Source of the DNA: an uncultured Lachnospiraceae bacterium
GTDB taxonomy: Bacteria; Bacillota_A; Clostridia; Lachnospirales; Lachnospiraceae
Direction of reading: 5' to 3'
DNA length: 5,888 nucleotides
NCBI GenBank assembly: GCA_910585855.1
Contig: CAJUGZ010000268.1
Span: 1 to 5,888, forward strand
Shown here: piece after piece, positions 1-5,873 of the stretch
Position numbering within the stretch: the stretch's first letter is position 1
Layout of the letters: each line of letters begins with the position of its first letter
Notes under the pieces: model-generated
Told to the model about the DNA's origin: nothing
The model's database searches: none
What the model saw: the letters and a program-made list of their open reading frames with translations, nothing else
Translations under genes and position numbers: made by a program

Positions 1-66
1 CACTTAGGCACGGTATTGCTGTGTTTTAGTGCCTTATGTGTCCGCTATGAAAATAAAAAATGCTAA
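1..66 (+). CDS. possible C-terminal end of an upstream gene (partial)
   Basis: One frame is open from the left edge to a TAA at 64-66 and gives about 21 residues. They form a hydrophobic run (LGTVLLCFSALCV) followed by a charged tail (RYENKKC). This is the pattern of a last membrane segment with a cytoplasmic tail, but the piece is far too short to identify. The other two forward frames are closed early, by TAG at 5 and TAG near 27. Bases 1-40 also form an imperfect hairpin, so the stretch may equally be non-coding. No function is proposed. Confidence 0.3.
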   Translation, partial: HLGTVLLCFSALCVRYENKKC

Positions 67-146
67 GTGCAAGCGGGCTCGGAGCAGACCTTCTTTAAGA
101 TTTCGGCGTCAGGATATCCAGTAAAATAGCAGGGTTTGACTGGTGA

Positions 147-164
147 TTCGAACAAATGGTCGAA
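147..164. promoter_or_regulatory. candidate LexA/DinR (SOS) box upstream of parE
   Basis: The core CGAACAAATGGTCG (149-162) matches the Gram-positive SOS box CGAAC-N4-GTTCG at every defined base except one (G instead of T at 159). Flanking bases extend the symmetry to TTCGA at 147-151 and TCGAA at 160-164. The box lies about 120 bp before the GTG start, just upstream of a TAAAAT hexamer (173-178) and just downstream of a TTGACT hexamer (136-141), a position where LexA could block RNA polymerase. From memory, B. subtilis parEC belongs to the LexA regulon, which fits this placement. The site is seen in the sequence; LexA binding is inferred. Confidence 0.55.
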
Positions 165-229
165 AAAATTATTAAAATATCGTAAATTTACTGGAAAAAA
201 AGAAAAGGTTGTGGTAGAGTAAGTTAGAA

Positions 230-255
230 TCTCCTTCAAATGGTGTAAAAGGAGG
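230..255 (+). promoter_or_regulatory. leader hairpin covering a GGAGG sequence
   Basis: CTCCTT (231-236) pairs perfectly with AAGGAG (249-254) across a 12-base loop, and a T-G wobble (230/255) extends the stem. The 3' arm contains GGAGG (251-255), a strong anti-16S sequence. That sequence sits about 27 bases before the GTG start and so is not in position to serve it. The sequence actually placed for the start is AAAGGAAG (267-274). The stem is short, so a role in translation control is only possible. There is no T-run after it, so it is not a terminator. Confidence 0.35.
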
Positions 256-282
256 AAAGAAAAAGGAAAGGAAGATAAGAAA

Positions 283-2202
283 GTGGGATCTAAGGATACT
301 TATAATGCGCAGAATATAACCGTGTTAGAGGGATTAGAAGCTGTAAGAAAGCGACCGGGTATGTATATTGGAAGTATATCGGTAAAAGGGCTGAATCATT
401 TGATTTATGAAATTGTAGATAATGCAGTGGATGAACATTTAAACGGATATTGTGATTCTATTTGGGTGACATTGGAAAAAGACGGTTCAGCTACGATAAG
501 GGATAATGGACGTGGAGTTCCGGTAGATATGCATCCAAAAGGGCTTCCGGCAGCAAGGATTGTCTATACGACGCTCCATGCAGGAGGGAAGTTTGGGGAC
601 GGGGCTTATAAGACCAGCGGCGGTCTGCATGGAGTGGGTTCTTCTGTAGTAAATGCTTTGTCTGCTTATATGGATGTTAAGGTTTTTAAGGATGGCGGGA
701 TTCATCATGATCGTTATGAAAGAGGTGTTCCTGTGGTGGAATTGGTAGACGGGCTGCTGCCGGTTATCGGAAAGACAAAACAAACAGGGACACTGATTAA
801 TTTTTTGCCGGATGAGGAAATTTTTGAGAAAATTCGTTTTAAGGCGGATGCAGTGAAAAGTCGTCTTCATGAAACGGCTTATTTGAATCCTGAATTGACG
901 ATTTATTTTGAAAATAAGCGTTTGGGAGAGGAGGAAAAGGCGGTATTTCATGAGGAGGAAGGGATTCGTGGATTTGTGCGTGCTTTAAATGAAGGAAAGG
1001 AAGTGATTCACGATGTAATTGCTTTTCATGGGGAGTTAGAGCAGATTGTAGTGGATGTGGCTTTTCAGTATATCAATGACTTTCAGGAAAATATTTTGGG
1101 ATTTTGCAATAATATTTATACGCAGGAGGGCGGAACACATTTAACTGGATTTAAGACTAGTTTTACGACTGTGATTAATAGTTATGCAAGGGAACTTGGT
1201 ATTTTAAAGGAGAAGGATGCAAATTTTACTGGGGCAGATGTGCGGAATGGGATGACGGCAGTGGTGTCGATTAAGCATCCTGATCCAAGATTTGAGGGGC
1301 AGACAAAGACGAAGTTAGATAACCCGGATGCGACAAAGGCGGCTTCACAGATTACCAGTGAAGAGCTGCAGTTGTTTTTTGATAAGAATTTGGAGATTTT
1401 GAAAAATGTGATTGGCTGTGCGGAAAAGTCGGCGAAGATTCGGAAAGCGGAAGAAAAGGCACGGACAAATATGCTGACGAAGCCGAAGTTTTCATTTGAT
1501 TCGAATGGAAAGCTGGCAAATTGTGAGAGTAAGGATGCTTCAAAGTGTGAGATTTTTATTGTGGAGGGGGATTCTGCAGGGGGATCGGCAAAGATGGCGA
1601 GAAATCGGCTCTATCAGGCAATTTTGCCGATTCGGGGAAAGATTTTAAATGTTGAGAAAGCGACTATGGATAAAGTGCTTGCCAATGCAGAGATTCAGAC
1701 TATGATACTAGCGTTTGGATGCGGATTTTCGGAAGGGTATGGAAATGATTTTGATATTTCTAAGCTGCGGTATGATAAGATTATTATTATGGCAGATGCG
1801 GATGTGGATGGGGCGCATATTTGTACATTATTGCTGACTTTGTTTTATCGGTTTATGCCGGAATTGATTTATGAAGGACATGTCTATATTGCTATGCCGC
1901 CGCTTTATAAGGCAGTGCCTCAGAGAGGGGCAGAAGAATATCTCTATGATGATAAGGCATTGGAAAAGTATCGGAAAACACATAAAAATTTTGTTTTGCA
2001 GCGGTATAAGGGGCTTGGAGAAATGGATGCGGCACAGCTTTGGGAAACGACTTTAAACCCGGAAACACGGATTTTAAAACGGGTGGAGATTGAGGATGGA
2101 AAGATGGCGTCGGATGTGACTTCTGTACTTATGGGCAATGATGTGCCGCCTCGCAGGGAGTTTATTTATAATCATGCCAGGGAGGCGGAGATTGATGCTT
2201 GA
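283..2202 (+). CDS. parE: type II DNA topoisomerase B subunit (topoisomerase IV ParE-like, GyrB family)
   Basis: This is the 639-residue ATP-hydrolysing subunit of a gyrase/topoisomerase IV enzyme, a normal length for the family. The GHKL ATPase domain carries EGLEAVRKRPGMYIG (16-30), catalytic Glu43 with Asn47 in EIVDN, Asp74 in DNGRG, and the GGLHGVG lid (113-119). The transducer has the QTK loop (340-342, Lys342). The TOPRIM domain has Glu428 in EGDSAGGSAK and the metal acids Asp505, Asp507 and Asp509 in DADVDGAH. The family tail motif QRYKGLGEM is at 573-581. All catalytic residues are present. Where TOPRIM usually reads KQGR(D/N)R, this protein has KMARNR (437-442). Several blocks (KHPDPRFEGQTKTKL, PIRGKILNVEKA) are GyrB-like, so a gyrase B call cannot be excluded; parE is preferred because the partner lacks a GyrA box. 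The GTG start has AAAGGAAG (267-274) before it, and an in-frame TAA at 220-222 leaves no better start. A LexA-like box lies upstream. Confidence 0.85.
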   Translation: MGSKDTYNAQNITVLEGLEAVRKRPGMYIGSISVKGLNHLIYEIVDNAVDEHLNGYCDSIWVTLEKDGSATIRDNGRGVPVDMHPKGLPAARIVYTTLHAGGKFGDGAYKTSGGLHGVGSSVVNALSAYMDVKVFKDGGIHHDRYERGVPVVELVDGLLPVIGKTKQTGTLINFLPDEEIFEKIRFKADAVKSRLHETAYLNPELTIYFENKRLGEEEKAVFHEEEGIRGFVRALNEGKEVIHDVIAFHGELEQIVVDVAFQYINDFQENILGFCNNIYTQEGGTHLTGFKTSFTTVINSYARELGILKEKDANFTGADVRNGMTAVVSIKHPDPRFEGQTKTKLDNPDATKAASQITSEELQLFFDKNLEILKNVIGCAEKSAKIRKAEEKARTNMLTKPKFSFDSNGKLANCESKDASKCEIFIVEGDSAGGSAKMARNRLYQAILPIRGKILNVEKATMDKVLANAEIQTMILAFGCGFSEGYGNDFDISKLRYDKIIIMADADVDGAHICTLLLTLFYRFMPELIYEGHVYIAMPPLYKAVPQRGAEEYLYDDKALEKYRKTHKNFVLQRYKGLGEMDAAQLWETTLNPETRILKRVEIEDGKMASDVTSVLMGNDVPPRREFIYNHAREAEIDA

Positions 2203-2322
2203 AGGGGGACGTTGAAAGTTAAAGGGAGGTAGTGGTGGAATTGTTGGGTTATATTGGAAGGTTTTGGGGATAAGGAGTTTGGGATGTTAGATTAGATGGA
2301 TAGATAGAGAGGAAGAAAAATT
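2203..2322 (+). other. C-free, G-rich spacer between parE and parC
   Basis: The spacer has one C (2210) and then none from 2211 through 2326, 116 bases in all, while runs of three or more G recur at 2204, 2224, 2246, 2266 and 2281. With no C, its RNA can form no G-C pairs within itself and no intrinsic terminator, so the two topoisomerase genes are likely co-transcribed. It contains several Shine-Dalgarno-like purine runs, including GGGAGG (2224-2229) and AGAGGA (2308-2313); the latter serves the parC start. Confidence 0.7.
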
Positions 2323-4572
2323 ATGGCTGAGCAGATTATTAGTACAGAGTTTGCTGATGTTATGCAGAAAAGTTTTGTGGATTATGCGATGAGTGTGATT
2401 ACTGCCCGGGCTGTTCCAGATGTTCGGGACGGGCTGAAGCCGGTGCAGCGCAGGGTTTTGTATGCTATGCATGAATTGGGGTTAAATTTTGATAAGCCGC
2501 ATAGGAAGTCGGCTAGAATTGTGGGAGATACGATGGGAAAGTATCATCCTCATGGAGATAGTTCGATTTATGAGGCTCTTGTTGTGATGGAGCAGGATTT
2601 TAAGAAGGGGATGGCTTTGATTGACGGGCATGGCAATTTTGGGTCGATTGAAGGGGATTCTGCGGCGGCTATGCGTTATACAGAGGCTCGGTTAAAGAAG
2701 TTTACACAAGAGGTTTATTTGAAGGATTTGGATAAGGATGTCATTAATTTTTTGCCCAATTTTGATGAAACGGAGCGAGAGCCGGAGGTGCTGCCGGTTC
2801 GTGTGCCGAATATTTTGGTGAATGGTGCGGACGGGATTGCGGTTGGAATGGTGACTTCGATTCCGCCTCATAATCTTGGAGAAGTGATTTCGGCAGTGGA
2901 GGCTTTTATTGATAATAACGAGATTCGGACGGAGGAATTGATGGAACGGATGAAAGGACCGGATTTTCCTACCGGGGGGATTGTGATTAATCAGAATGAG
3001 CTGGCGGAGATTTATGAGAAAGGCTGTGGGAAGATTAAGATTCGAGGAAAGATTGAGTTTGAACCGGCAAAGAAAAAGACGGAGCGGGATAAACTGGTGA
3101 TTACAGAGATTCCTTATACGTTGATTGGAAGTAATTTGGGGAAGCTTCTTGCTGATATTGCGGCATTGGTGGAAACAAAGAAGACGACGGACATTGTGGA
3201 TATTTTAAATCAGAGTTCCAAAGAGGGGCTTCGGATTGTGTTGGAATTAAAGAAGAATACCGATGTAGAGAAGCTGACCAACCTGCTTTATAAGAAGACA
3301 AAGTTGGAGGATACTTTTGGAGTAAATATGCTGGTGATTGTGGATGGAAAGCCGGAGAGGTTAGGGATTCGGGATATTCTTCGGCATCATTTGGATTTTC
3401 AGATTGAGCTGACTTCTAGAAAGTATCAGTATCTTTTGAAAAAGGAATTAGAGAAAAAAGAGATAAAAGAAGGGTTGATTCGTGCCTATGACATTTTGGA
3501 TCTGATTATTGAGATTATACGGGGAAGCCGTTCGATAAAAGATGTAAAGAAGTGTCTGGTGGAAGGGGATACCAGCAAGATTCAGTTTCGAAAACAAGTT
3601 TCGCAAAAGGCAGCGGCAAAGCTGAATTTTACAGATGCACAGGCAACTGCGATTTTGGAGCTTCGGCTGCAGAAATTGGTTGGGTTAGAGATTCAGGCAT
3701 TGGAAAAGGAATATAAGCAGATTTTAAAAAATATTGCTTGTTATACGGATATTTTGGAGAATCATAGTTCCATGCTTCGTGTGATTAAAAGAGATTTAGA
3801 GGCGATTCGAAAGGAATTTTCTTTGGATAGAAAGACGGAGATTTTAAATGCACAGGCAGCAGTCTATGAGGAAGCACCGATTGCAGAGCAGGAGATTGTT
3901 TTTACAATGGATCGGTTTGGATATGCAAAGACAATGGATCTTTCGGTTTATGAAAGAAACAGCGAAACAATAGAGCAGGAAAATAAATATGTATTTCGCT
4001 GTATGAATACCGATCGGATTTGTATTTTTACGGATACTGGAAGTATGCATCAGATTAAAATGTTAGATATTCCTTCTGGGAAGCTGAGGGATAAAGGACA
4101 GCCGATCGATAATCTTGGGAATTATTCCAGTGCGGGGGAGTCGATTGTCGGGATTTTTACATTTTCTTATATTCGGGAAAAACAGCTTTTTTTTGCCACA
4201 AAACGTGGAATGGTAAAATTAGTGGATGCGGCTGAATTTGATGTAAATCGAAAAACGGTGCTGGCTACAAAATTAGAGGAACAGGATGCTTTGGTTTGTG
4301 TATCTCCGATTTTGGAAGGAGAAAATGAAGTTTTGCTGTGTTCTCATGATGGGTATTTTTTGCGGTTTTTATTGGAGGAAGTGCCAAAGAAGAAAAAGAG
4401 CGCACTTGGTGTACATGGAATTCGGTTAGGAGAAAAGGATTTTTTAGAGCAGAGTTGTTTATTAAAAGACGGACAGGAAGAATTTGCATTTCGGAATCGG
4501 ATGCTGGCAGTTTCAAGGGTAAAGCAGGCAAAACGAGAGGAAAAAGGAAGTAAACTTCGGTTATCAGTATAA
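2323..4572 (+). CDS. parC: type II DNA topoisomerase A subunit (topoisomerase IV ParC-like, GyrA family)
   Basis: This is the DNA-cleaving subunit (749 residues) that pairs with the B subunit just upstream. The winged-helix breakage domain has DVRDGLKPVQRR (33-44), YHPHGDSSIYEA (74-85) and GDSAAAMRYTEARL (111-124), with Tyr119 as the DNA-linking tyrosine after Arg118. Ser80 and Glu84, at the usual quinolone-contact positions, are unaltered. A long coiled-coil and tower region follows (about 355-500). The C-terminal domain (about 523-749) shows beta-pinwheel repeats such as FTMDRFGYAKTMDL and ATKRGMVKLVD, probably about five blades. The GyrA box Q(R/K)RGG(R/K)G expected after the first blade is absent: the segment reads SVYERNSETIEQEN. 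That loss, and a length near E. coli ParC rather than the 820 or more residues of GyrA, favour topoisomerase IV, although the active-site block is gyrase-like. ATG with AGAGGA (2308-2313) 9 bases upstream is a good start. Confidence 0.85.
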   Translation: MAEQIISTEFADVMQKSFVDYAMSVITARAVPDVRDGLKPVQRRVLYAMHELGLNFDKPHRKSARIVGDTMGKYHPHGDSSIYEALVVMEQDFKKGMALIDGHGNFGSIEGDSAAAMRYTEARLKKFTQEVYLKDLDKDVINFLPNFDETEREPEVLPVRVPNILVNGADGIAVGMVTSIPPHNLGEVISAVEAFIDNNEIRTEELMERMKGPDFPTGGIVINQNELAEIYEKGCGKIKIRGKIEFEPAKKKTERDKLVITEIPYTLIGSNLGKLLADIAALVETKKTTDIVDILNQSSKEGLRIVLELKKNTDVEKLTNLLYKKTKLEDTFGVNMLVIVDGKPERLGIRDILRHHLDFQIELTSRKYQYLLKKELEKKEIKEGLIRAYDILDLIIEIIRGSRSIKDVKKCLVEGDTSKIQFRKQVSQKAAAKLNFTDAQATAILELRLQKLVGLEIQALEKEYKQILKNIACYTDILENHSSMLRVIKRDLEAIRKEFSLDRKTEILNAQAAVYEEAPIAEQEIVFTMDRFGYAKTMDLSVYERNSETIEQENKYVFRCMNTDRICIFTDTGSMHQIKMLDIPSGKLRDKGQPIDNLGNYSSAGESIVGIFTFSYIREKQLFFATKRGMVKLVDAAEFDVNRKTVLATKLEEQDALVCVSPILEGENEVLLCSHDGYFLRFLLEEVPKKKKSALGVHGIRLGEKDFLEQSCLLKDGQEEFAFRNRMLAVSRVKQAKREEKGSKLRLSV

Positions 4573-4588
4573 AAAATATAGATATAAA
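4561..4588 (+). promoter_or_regulatory. weak candidate promoter before the lipoprotein gene
   Basis: TTATCA (4561-4566) and TATAAA (4583-4588) are separated by 16 bp and match the sigma-A hexamers at 4 and 5 of 6 positions. The pair overlaps the last codons of parC and the short AT-rich gap. In such AT-rich sequence a match of this quality can arise by chance. It would allow the binding-protein gene to be expressed apart from the topoisomerase genes. Confidence 0.25.
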
Positions 4589-4596
4589 TAAAAAAC

Positions 4597-4604
4597 GGTG
4601 GAGG
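4597..4604 (+). promoter_or_regulatory. ribosome binding site that supports the GTG start
   Basis: GGTGGAGG contains GGAGG (4600-4604), placed 7 bases before GTG at 4612. The alternative in-frame ATG at 4636 (Met9) has no comparable purine run at the right distance. The longer product with three N-terminal lysines (MKKVGNK) is therefore preferred. Confidence 0.7.
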
Positions 4605-4611
4605 TTATATT

Positions 4612-5631
4612 GTGAAAAAAGTTGGAAATAAATGGATGAAATTTCTTTGCATGGTATTGATTTTATCTGGATGTGGCGGGAAACAGCCAAAATCAACGGA
4701 AGCGACAGGAGCGGATCAGGTTTTAAAAAATGGACAAGAAGTTATAACAGAGTATGCCGAACAAGGAAGTTTGGAGTCGAAAGCGGATACAGAGGATCAG
4801 GAGTATGGAGGGGAGGTTTCTTATCCGGTTACGATTGCCAGTACAAATGGAGAAGAGCTGATTTTAGAATCAGAGCCTTTGCGGATCGTTTCTTTAGGAC
4901 CGAATATAACGGAATTGATTTATTCTTTTGGAGTAGAAGAAAAGCTGGTTGGAAGGACGGAATACTGTGATTATCCGCTGGAAGTACTTGCTTTAGATAC
5001 GGTTGGTACACTGTTTACGCCGGATATAGAAAAAATTTTAAGTTTAGAACCAGATTTGGTAATTGCTTCTACTCTTTTTCAGGAGGAGTCAAGAAAACAG
5101 CTTACAGAACTTGGGGTTTCAGTGTTGGTTTTGCAGGAGGAGAGCAGATTTGACGGAGTTTATCAAATGATCCGTACACTTGGAACGGCTTTTAACCGGG
5201 AAAAGAAAGCTTTAGAAATTGTGGATGATATGCAGAGAAGGATGGATGCAGTGAGGGAAACGATAAAAGATAGGACGCCGGTTTCAGTTTATTATGTGGT
5301 TGGTTTTGGGGACAGTGGGGATTATACGGCTGGCAGAGATACGTTTATAGATGAGATTTTAACTATGGCAGGCGGGCAGAATGTGGCAGAAGACGTGCAG
5401 GGGTGGTCTTATTCGGTAGAGCGGCTTTTAGAAGCAGATCCCGATGTAGTGATACTTTCTGAAGCGGATTATGATGGGTTTGTGGAAACGATGCCTTATT
5501 CGGAATTGTCAGCAGTAAAAAACGGACGAGTTTATACGATTGATGTAAATATGCTGGATCGGCAGGGGACTCGGAATGTGGAGGCTGTGGAGGAGATTGC
5601 TCGGATGCTTTATCCTGATTTGTTTTCTTGA
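4612..5631 (+). CDS. lipoprotein substrate-binding protein of a cobalamin/siderophore-type ABC importer
   Basis: The 339-residue product is an exported lipoprotein. A short basic N-terminus and hydrophobic core (MKFLCMVLIL) end in the lipobox LSGC, giving a lipidated Cys21 outside the membrane. Residues 22-70 are a polar, acidic linker. The rest (about 72-335) fits the two-lobe BtuF/FepB/FhuD binding-protein fold: RIVSLGPNITELIYSFGV (91-108), GRTEYCDYP (114-122), PDIEKILSLEPDLVIAS, then a second lobe with AGGQNV (253-258) and YSVERLLEADPDVVILSE (267-284). Glu158/159 and Glu270 lie where this family usually has the acidic residues that dock onto the permease. The N-lobe wording resembles vitamin B12 binders such as BtuF, but siderophore or heme cannot be excluded, so no symbol is given. 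It starts 39 bases after parC with no terminator between. No permease or ATPase gene is visible, so it is an orphan or its partners lie elsewhere. Confidence 0.8.
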   Translation: MKKVGNKWMKFLCMVLILSGCGGKQPKSTEATGADQVLKNGQEVITEYAEQGSLESKADTEDQEYGGEVSYPVTIASTNGEELILESEPLRIVSLGPNITELIYSFGVEEKLVGRTEYCDYPLEVLALDTVGTLFTPDIEKILSLEPDLVIASTLFQEESRKQLTELGVSVLVLQEESRFDGVYQMIRTLGTAFNREKKALEIVDDMQRRMDAVRETIKDRTPVSVYYVVGFGDSGDYTAGRDTFIDEILTMAGGQNVAEDVQGWSYSVERLLEADPDVVILSEADYDGFVETMPYSELSAVKNGRVYTIDVNMLDRQGTRNVEAVEEIARMLYPDLFS

Positions 5632-5694
5632 GGCTTTTATTTGGGAGTGGGATTCCAGAGGACGCCAGATTCGAAAACGATGGGCAGACTGCTG

Positions 5695-5709
5695 TTTTGG
5701 TTTCCAAAA
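5695..5709. repeat. small perfect hairpin
   Basis: TTTTGG (5695-5700) and CCAAAA (5704-5709) are exact inverted copies around a three-base loop, TTT. No T-run follows on the + strand, so alone it is not a classical terminator. It could protect the 3' end of the upstream mRNA. Confidence 0.45.
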
Positions 5710-5713
5710 AGTA

Positions 5714-5738
5714 AGAAGTTCTAAGACTTCTGCATTTT
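5714..5738. terminator. possible weak terminator hairpin downstream of the operon
   Basis: AGAAGT (5714-5719) pairs with ACTTCT (5726-5731), with a six-base loop. On the + strand GCATTTT follows; on the - strand the hairpin is followed by TACTTTTT. Both tails are weak and the stem is AT-rich, so it could be a poor terminator in either direction or merely a processing stop. Confidence 0.3.
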
Positions 5739-5760
5739 AGCGCATCCAACCAGACAGACC

Positions 5761-5873
5761 GGGGCGCAATTCGCCCTCATTTCAGCCGAAACGAAACGGG
5801 TGTAAGGAAGGATTTTATCGGCTGTAAGATAGCCGCTTTCTTATCATCCGGGCTAAACACGCCCCTTTTTTTT
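5761..5873 (+). promoter_or_regulatory. structured RNA-like region with competing helices (unidentified)
   Basis: Several perfect pairings are possible and some exclude each other. GGGGCG (5761-5766) can pair locally with CGCCC (5772-5776) or with CGCCCC (5860-5865). CGGCT (5819-5823) can pair with AGCCG (5831-5835) or, as CGGCTG, with CAGCCG (5783-5788). GTAAGGAAG (5802-5810) pairs with CTTTCTTAT (5836-5844) through nine pairs, two of them G-T, stacking on the CGGCT/AGCCG stem. The region ends at a T8 run. This is the layout of a leader attenuator or a small RNA, but I do not recognise a known riboswitch class. If it is a leader, its gene lies beyond the right edge. Confidence 0.35.
5850..5873 (+). 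terminator. candidate intrinsic terminator
   Basis: GGGC (5850-5853) and GCCC (5861-5864) form a short GC stem around a seven-base loop; one more C and then eight T's (5866-5873) follow. The stem alone is short. The 3' arm can instead pair with GGGGCG at 5761-5766, which would close the whole structured region directly before the T-run. It would end + strand transcripts, either from the operon to the left or from a local RNA. Confidence 0.5.

Larger units (their letters stand above)
67..282. other. intergenic and leader region before parE
   Basis: No reading frame of note is present on either strand. From left to right it holds a moderately GC-rich piece (67-110), a perfect GGATATCC palindrome (112-119), a TTGACT hexamer (136-141), the LexA-like box (147-164), an AT-rich tract (163-210) with a TAAAAT hexamer at 173-178, and a purine-rich leader containing a small hairpin (230-255). 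The promoter of the topoisomerase genes should lie here, but no pair of -35 and -10 hexamers with 16-18 bp spacing is convincing. No intrinsic terminator for an upstream gene is visible. Confidence 0.6.
5632..5760. other. intergenic region after the lipoprotein gene
   Basis: No reading frame of note is seen on either strand. The strong G-over-C bias of the three genes weakens here. The stretch begins with a T- and G-rich piece, continues with mixed sequence (5651-5694) in which I see no motif, and then has two small hairpins that are listed separately. Confidence 0.55.

Noticed and set aside
136..164. Sigma-A promoter with TTGACT as -35
   Set aside because: At 16-18 bp spacing the -10 would read GTCGAA or similar, which is too far from TATAAT. 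The TAAAAT at 173 is 31 bp away from TTGACT.
487..951. Antisense open frame of 154 codons inside parE
   Set aside because: It lies wholly opposite a well conserved ATPase domain, and its composition is that expected from reading the opposite strand of a T- and G-rich gene.
2204..2283. G-quadruplex from five G-runs in the parE-parC spacer
   Set aside because: The loops between runs are about 11-19 bases, much longer than in stable quadruplexes, and several runs are only three G's.
4560..4590. Fur box before the lipoprotein gene (TTATCA followed by AT-rich sequence)
   Set aside because: Only one half resembles the TGATAAT-N-ATTATCA pattern; the other half is missing, and the AT-rich gap makes partial matches likely.
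4265..4696. Antisense open frame of 143 codons across the parC end and the lipoprotein start
   Set aside because: No recognisable motif; it overlaps two well supported + strand genes, including the start and ribosome site of the second.
4632..4970. Overlapping + strand frame of 112 codons within the lipoprotein gene
   Set aside because: It lies in another frame of a gene with a clear lipobox and binding-protein motifs, and shows no domain of its own.
5363..5749. Antisense open frame of 128 codons reaching into the right intergenic region
   Set aside because: Most of it lies opposite the conserved second lobe of the binding protein, and no ribosome site or motif supports it.
5790..5840. Possible cobalamin riboswitch beside a B12-type binding protein (CTGTAAG, GGTGTAAGG look suggestive)
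   Set aside because: The conserved B12-box core with GCCACTG and the GGGAA...GGTG block in the right order are missing, and the region lies downstream of the binding-protein gene instead of upstream.
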